From assembly GCF_012427705.1 (NCBI RefSeq), contig NZ_CP048602.1:1364001-1428000 (forward strand): 64,000 nt of DNA, written 5' to 3'. Positions 60,019 to 64,000 of the stretch are shown here, piece after piece. This DNA is from Vreelandella piezotolerans. Lineage in GTDB: Bacteria; Pseudomonadota; Gammaproteobacteria; Pseudomonadales; Halomonadaceae. Within the stretch, counting starts at the first letter, position 1. Each line of letters opens with the position of its first letter. A program made the position numbers and the translations under genes. The notes beneath the pieces are model-generated. The model saw only the letters and a list, made by a program, of their open reading frames with translations, did not search any database and was not told the DNA's origin.

Positions 60019-61086
60019 GTGAGCGATACGGTACCCACGTCATGGCTTGTTTACTGCCGACCAGGGTTTGAAAACGATGCGTTAGCAGAGATGCAGCATC
60101 ATGCACAGCAACTTGACGTGCCCTGTGAGTCGGTGCGAGGTGAAGGTTGGGTAAGTGTCACGCGCCAAGACGGAGAGGCCATTAACGATTTACATCGTCG
60201 GGCCGCCTTCCATCGACTCATCTTCGCCAGACAGAGCTTAGCGGCGCTACCTGCGTTAGCATTGTCGCGTGATGATAGGCTAACGGCTATCTTGGAGCAA
60301 ATCAAAGCAAGCCGTTGGAGTTTTGAAGACATTTGGCATGAAACGCCGGATACGAATGAGGGAAAAGCGTTAGCGGGTTTGATCAAGGCGTTGACCAAGC
60401 CATTGCAAAGCATGCTGAAAAAGCGAGGAGCGCTTCGCAAAAAGGCGGGTGGCCGACGCTTACACATATTTTGGACCGATGGTGACCGTGTCCAGCTAGG
60501 GATGAGTTTTCCTGATAATCGCAGCGACCTCATCAACGGAATTCGTCGGTTGCGTTTTCCTTCACGCGCGCCCAGCCGCTCGACGTTGAAGTTGGAGGAA
60601 GCTTGGCACGAATTCATACCCAGAGACGAGTGGGATGAGCGTTTGGCCGCGCACATGCAAGCGGCAGATCTTGGGGCAGCGCCGGGCGGCTGGACATGGC
60701 AGTTAGTGCAGCGTGGTATGTATGTCTATGCCATCGATAATGGCCCCATGAATAAGCAGCTCATGGACACTGGGCAAATCGATCACCTACGTGAGGATGG
60801 TTTTGCGTGGGAGCCGCCCCAGCGATTGGATTGGCTGGTGTGTGACATTGTCGATAAGCCAGTACGCGTATTGGCCATGGTTGAGCGCTGGTTAACGCGC
60901 AAATGGTGCAGGGAGGCGATCTTCAACCTCAAACTGCCGATGAAAAAGCGTTGGGATGAAGTGACACGCTGTCTGGCGGCACTGGAAGAAACATTGGCGG
61001 CGTCTGGGGTCCACGCCACGATTCGATGCCGCCACCTCTATCACGATCGCGAAGAAGTGACGGTACACGTCAGATTAGCGCATTAG
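60019..61086 (+). CDS. rlmM: 23S rRNA C2498 2'-O-methyltransferase RlmM
   Basis: This 355-residue methyltransferase modifies the ribose of C2498 in 23S rRNA. It has an N-terminal THUMP-like domain (about 1-180) and a Rossmann methyltransferase domain with the SAM motif ADLGAAPGGWTWQLVQRG near residue 218. VCDIVDKPVRVL and FNLKLPMKKRWDEV contain the catalytic K-D-K-type residues. GTG at 60019 is the start, with GAGG upstream. It is about 1.2 kb downstream of the rRNA operon whose product it modifies. Confidence 0.94.
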   Translation: MSDTVPTSWLVYCRPGFENDALAEMQHHAQQLDVPCESVRGEGWVSVTRQDGEAINDLHRRAAFHRLIFARQSLAALPALALSRDDRLTAILEQIKASRWSFEDIWHETPDTNEGKALAGLIKALTKPLQSMLKKRGALRKKAGGRRLHIFWTDGDRVQLGMSFPDNRSDLINGIRRLRFPSRAPSRSTLKLEEAWHEFIPRDEWDERLAAHMQAADLGAAPGGWTWQLVQRGMYVYAIDNGPMNKQLMDTGQIDHLREDGFAWEPPQRLDWLVCDIVDKPVRVLAMVERWLTRKWCREAIFNLKLPMKKRWDEVTRCLAALEETLAASGVHATIRCRHLYHDREEVTVHVRLAH

Positions 61087-61104
61087 TATGGCAACTGCTG
61101 TGTC

Positions 61105-61392
61105 CTAGTAGCCCGGCTCGTAGATGCGGATGGTTTCATCTTCCGTGAGCAACGGTAAAATACGCTGCATGGCCATGGCGCGCTCTTCGCTCCCGTGCCA
61201 CTCTTTCCAGGCGCGCAGGTCGCGCCATTTGGTGATCATCAAACGGCGGTCGGTGTGGCCAAGCTCTACCAAGGTTTCACCACCAACGAAGCCTCGGACA
61301 CCCAGAGAGACACGCATGGCCTCGCGTGCGGCCTGTTCATATTCGTCTTCTAAACCGGGCATAATGCGTCGTTCAATGATGATTTTTATCAT
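61105..61392 (-). CDS. Antibiotic biosynthesis monooxygenase (ABM) domain protein
   Basis: This 95-residue protein has the compact ferredoxin-like ABM fold: IKIIIERRIMPGLEDEYEQA at the start, FVGGETLVELGHTDRRLMI and the WRDLRAWKEWHGSEE motif. Relatives include quinol and heme-degrading monooxygenases, many of unknown substrate. It is divergent from tusA with only 27 bases between the starts, so they may share a regulatory region. Confidence 0.85.
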   Translation of the reverse strand: MIKIIIERRIMPGLEDEYEQAAREAMRVSLGVRGFVGGETLVELGHTDRRLMITKWRDLRAWKEWHGSEERAMAMQRILPLLTEDETIRIYEPGY

Positions 61393-61419
61393 AGGTCCGT
61401 TTCCTAACCGAGAGAGTCG

Positions 61420-61671
61420 ATGACTGATACTACGGATGATTCCACCGCGTTCGATACGGCATTAGATACCACAGGGCTTTATTGCCCAGAGCCCATTATG
61501 TTGATGCATAACAAAGTGCGAGATATGGCGTCGGGCCAAATCTTGAAAGTCGTGGCGACCGATCCTGCCACCACTCGTGATGTGCCAAAGTTCTGCCAAT
61601 TTCTTGGCCACGAACTGTTACATAAGGAGAGTGAGGGCGATCAATACGTCTACTTTATCCGCTTGGCATGA
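61420..61671 (+). CDS. tusA: Sulfurtransferase TusA
   Basis: This 83-residue protein carries persulfide sulfur in the relay for 2-thiouridine in tRNA wobble positions and other sulfur pathways. The sulfur-binding Cys is in LDTTGLYCPEPIMLMHNKVR (CPEP motif). LKVVATDPATTRDVPKFCQF is typical of TusA. The N-terminal 12 residues are an acidic extension. Its ATG follows GAGAG by four bases. Confidence 0.93.
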   Translation: MTDTTDDSTAFDTALDTTGLYCPEPIMLMHNKVRDMASGQILKVVATDPATTRDVPKFCQFLGHELLHKESEGDQYVYFIRLA

Positions 61672-61686
61672 CCCTGTGGAGAGAGA

Positions 61687-61720
61687 CAAGGCGTTTACCG
61701 ACTAAAGAGTAAACGCCTTG
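61687..61720. terminator. Inverted repeat between convergent tusA and hypothetical gene
   Basis: CAAGGCGTTTAC and GTAAACGCCTTG form a perfect 12-base stem around ten bases. No T-run follows on either strand, so it may be a weak or bidirectional terminator. Confidence 0.45.
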
Positions 61721-61729
61721 CATAGAGGA

Positions 61730-62434
61730 TTATGGATGGTCACTACTGGGTACGACCATCATGGCAAGTGCCTCTAGTGTGGCTGGGTCCTCGTCCAAAA
61801 TGCGGTTGGCAATGTGGCGCTGGAAGAAGTAGACGGTTTGATGCTGGGAGTGGGCATCGTAAAGGCATTCATCCCCCAGTAGGATCGGTGTCATAGTGGC
61901 CTTTTGCTCATCTGCCAAGACCGCCTCGACGCTGCCATTGCTATAAAGGCGCCATCCATACACCGACTTCATGTGCCAAGGAGCGCTAGGGTGATTCATG
62001 CAGAGCGCATGAGTGCCTAACGTGTCGGGAAGCTGCTGAATCAGTGTGACGTCGCCAGATGATTCATACTCGAAGTAACCGGCTGCCGCGATCAGCTCAT
62101 CGTATTTGTGGTCAGGCGGAGTGTCGAAGATTTCGTCTGTCTCTGGGTCACGATAACCAACGAAAACACCACTCTCATGACTATCTAGCTCATGACAAGC
62201 AACGAGTGACTCCATCCAAGGAACGAGGCCAACGACACTACCATCTTCTCTCAGCCCCCAAGCAAGAATCGGCAGGCCGTAGTAGGTGTCGGGACTCGCA
62301 GCGAGCTGGTAGACCATCTCTAATCCATCTAGCTCTGGGGCTAAACGCACTAAATACTTTCGCGCCTGATGACGCTGACGCACGGTTTCCAGGTCGATGA
62401 CCTGGGCAGAGCGAGTTGACAGGGGTGCGCCCAT
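61730..62434 (-). CDS. Hypothetical protein, 234 residues
   Basis: I do not recognise this protein. It has no signal peptide or membrane segment. Visible features are a basic N-terminus (VIDLETVRQRHQARKYLVRL), repeated YY/W-G-LREDGSVVG type beta elements (YGLPILAWGLREDGSVVGLV, then YGWRLYSNGSVEAVLADEQ) and an acidic middle. The two beta elements may be an internal duplication. AAGGAGGG stands five bases before the ATG at 62434. It appears to be a single gene. Confidence 0.75.
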   Translation of the reverse strand: MGAPLSTRSAQVIDLETVRQRHQARKYLVRLAPELDGLEMVYQLAASPDTYYGLPILAWGLREDGSVVGLVPWMESLVACHELDSHESGVFVGYRDPETDEIFDTPPDHKYDELIAAAGYFEYESSGDVTLIQQLPDTLGTHALCMNHPSAPWHMKSVYGWRLYSNGSVEAVLADEQKATMTPILLGDECLYDAHSQHQTVYFFQRHIANRILDEDPATLEALAMMVVPSSDHP

Positions 62435-62546
62435 GGTGTCCCTCCTTGTACTGCGTGGCCACGACGTTGGCAAGCAGCGATCACCGCCTGCCGCTACCTT
62501 CACCAATAGCACAGCTTGACCGTCAGGTTAAGCGTAAACATGATTT

Positions 62547-63539
62547 TTAATCAGGTGTACAAGTAGTGTGTGCGCTCTTTAACGCGGTATGTTCTTTCCA
62601 GGTCGATTGAAATTGCGACCACGGTGCCTCTGGATTATCCAGTGAGAGCCAGTCGCGTTGGTAAGTGGCAACAGCATCGGGAGGTGTGATTGGGTGGGCA
62701 TCGATCAATTGATTGACGCTAACGAGCCATTGCTGTGAGTGAGTGGCCATCGTCTCGATCCAAACGGGTGTGTCCACGGTGAGACAGGCTTCTTCGTCAG
62801 AGGTCTGCGTGAGCAGTTGATTAGCTTCACGGAGTCGCTGTTCCGCGAGGAGGAGCGCGCGCAGAACCTCTGCCGTAAGCGGTCGTTCCTGTAATGTCTT
62901 AAGGTGATTCTCAAGTCGTGAAGAGTCTTGCTCCCATCGATGGCTGAACTGCTCATTGACCATTTGACGAAGATAAGTGAGGGCAGCTAGCTGCTCGCTA
63001 ATGTCGTCCGCCCCCCCTGGGGGTAGTGGGCTGCTAGCCCTGGAAAAGCTTTTTTCCCACTCGTCGGAATCGAAGATGGCGTTCCAGCTCACAGCGGGTA
63101 GCTGCTCGGTTTTTAGATCGGTTAGCTGCGCCAAGCGTGCTTTGTCGTCATCGCCTAGAGTGTTGGGGATATCGCTATTCCAGCAAGCGTCCAAGCGTTG
63201 CCATAGAGAGCGTTCATAAAGCCAGTGCTGGCTGGGAGGGGCGACACGGCCCAACTGATTATTGCGGGCAGCAATCAAGGACGTAATTTGGCACTCACGC
63301 AGCGCGTAGATGTTGAGCATGCCGTCGCGGGTTTCTGGCACGTCGATCAAGCGCTGCTGACGCTCAGGGAAAGCACCTATGTTACGCGGCTCTGATCGCG
63401 TTGGCAGTGGTGTATCGAGCGCCGCTGCCAACTGCTGGTGGTATTGCTCCCAGGCGTGCTCAGCGCTGTCGTCACTACACCCAACAAGTAAAAAAACCGT
63501 AGCGACCGGCCACCAGAGTGTGCGGAATGGTTTGGGCAT
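62547..63539 (-). CDS. DUF3080 family lipoprotein
   Basis: This 330-residue protein has a signal peptide ending in the lipobox LLVGCSDD (Cys at 21), so it should be anchored to the outer or inner membrane. It matches DUF3080: WEQYHQQLAAALD near the start and NIGAFPERQQRLIDVPETRDG. The stretch MLNIYALRECQITSLIAARN follows with SQHWLYERSLWQRLDACW. Function is unknown. AGGAG lies just before the ATG, inside the end of the MATE gene, from which it is separated by three bases, so the two are co-transcribed. Confidence 0.88.
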   Translation of the reverse strand: MPKPFRTLWWPVATVFLLVGCSDDSAEHAWEQYHQQLAAALDTPLPTRSEPRNIGAFPERQQRLIDVPETRDGMLNIYALRECQITSLIAARNNQLGRVAPPSQHWLYERSLWQRLDACWNSDIPNTLGDDDKARLAQLTDLKTEQLPAVSWNAIFDSDEWEKSFSRASSPLPPGGADDISEQLAALTYLRQMVNEQFSHRWEQDSSRLENHLKTLQERPLTAEVLRALLLAEQRLREANQLLTQTSDEEACLTVDTPVWIETMATHSQQWLVSVNQLIDAHPITPPDAVATYQRDWLSLDNPEAPWSQFQSTWKEHTALKSAHTTCTPD

Positions 63540-63542
63540 ACA

Positions 63543-64000
63543 TCACTCCTGTCGACTGATCCTTTTTAAACGCCAAGCCAATAAACAGGCAGCTGTGCTG
63601 AGGCCCGCAATCAACCCCATCCAGTAGCCGTGTACACCCAACGGGTCAGACACACTCCCCAGGCCGTAGGTTCCTAGCCAGTGCCCGCCTCCCAAACCAA
63701 CGATCCAGTAAGAGAGCACGGTAATTACCATCACGATCCGCGTATCTTTGTAGCCTCTGAGTGCGCCAGCCAAGTTGACTTGTAAGGAGTCAGAAAGCTG
63801 AAAAATCACCGCCAGTGAAATGATGGTAAGCGCTAACGCTTGAATATCTGCATTCGAGGTATAAAGCGATATCACCCAGGGCGCAGTGAACCACAATAGC
63901 GTGCTATTGATGGCAGCAACAATGACGCTGATGACGATACCATTCCAAGCCACTTGGCGCGCCATAGTCAAGCGCTGTTGGCCAAGCGTGTTACCTACGC
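63543..64000 (-). CDS. MATE family multidrug efflux pump, C-terminal part
   Basis: The last 152 codons of a MATE-type (NorM-like) antiporter are present and the frame remains open at the window end. The visible stretch has about four membrane segments. Its stretch ALTIISLAVIFQLSDSLQVN and then AGALRGYKDTRIVMVITVL is typical of the family. The C-terminus is basic (LAWRLKRISRQE). It pumps cationic drugs or other compounds out using sodium or proton gradients; the substrate here is not known. Confidence 0.85.
   Translation of the reverse strand, partial: VGNTLGQQRLTMARQVAWNGIVISVIVAAINSTLLWFTAPWVISLYTSNADIQALALTIISLAVIFQLSDSLQVNLAGALRGYKDTRIVMVITVLSYWIVGLGGGHWLGTYGLGSVSDPLGVHGYWMGLIAGLSTAACLLAWRLKRISRQE

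Overview
The window is a contiguous gammaproteobacterial chromosome segment. The 16S rRNA gene, the gene families and the gene order (dnaX-ybaB-recR, rnd-ycgL, a pst operon, a fatty-acid cluster) point to Halomonas or a close relative in the Halomonadaceae. I saw no transposase, integrase, phage gene, CRISPR array or tRNA gene. Most of it is ordinary core genome. The regions with unusual structure are a light and c-di-GMP signalling locus, an arsenic-resistance block, and an rRNA operon without spacer tRNAs.

Layout. 0-7 kb: partial argF, grxD, dnaX (with a programmed-frameshift site and a long Glu-Pro hexanucleotide repeat), ybaB, recR, rnd, ycgL, acpH, ycgN and a tiny protein with a duplicated FLTIWD motif. 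7-18 kb: two divergent giant c-di-GMP enzymes. One is a membrane CHASE/GAF/PAS/LOV-like/GGDEF/EAL protein. The other is a CheB-CheR-PAS-GGDEF-EAL fusion whose stop overlaps a phytochrome photosensory core lacking any output domain, followed by its heme oxygenase. 18-31 kb: oligopeptidase B, a small membrane protein, a glutamine amidotransferase, fadD with a PsrA-like operator, hrpA, a FabH-like synthase, mlaA and a SpoIIE-type phosphatase/STAS pair. 31-36 kb: transaldolase, a chemoreceptor, a Bcr/CflA transporter and a TauE/SafE permease.

36-41 kb: pstSCAB with a Pho box and a strong terminator; phoU does not follow. 41-47 kb: two convergent arsenic operons, GAPDH-arsJ-MFS on the plus strand and arsH-acr3-arsC-CC/Se protein on the minus strand. 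Nearly identical palindromes lie in front of both and no arsR gene is present. Together they cover arsenate export as 1-arseno-3-phosphoglycerate, arsenate reduction with arsenite efflux, and organoarsenical oxidation. They sit beside the phosphate importer through which arsenate normally enters the cell.

47-54 kb: a short-chain fatty-acid cluster (thiolase, TetR regulator, acyl-CoA synthetase, SDR dehydrogenase, acyl-CoA dehydrogenase) with a second PsrA-like palindrome. 54-59 kb: a 16S-23S-5S rRNA operon with tandem promoters, boxA elements and processing stems. 59-64 kb: rnk, rlmM (a 23S rRNA methyltransferase), an ABM monooxygenase-like protein, tusA, an unrecognised protein, a DUF3080 lipoprotein and the end of a MATE efflux pump.
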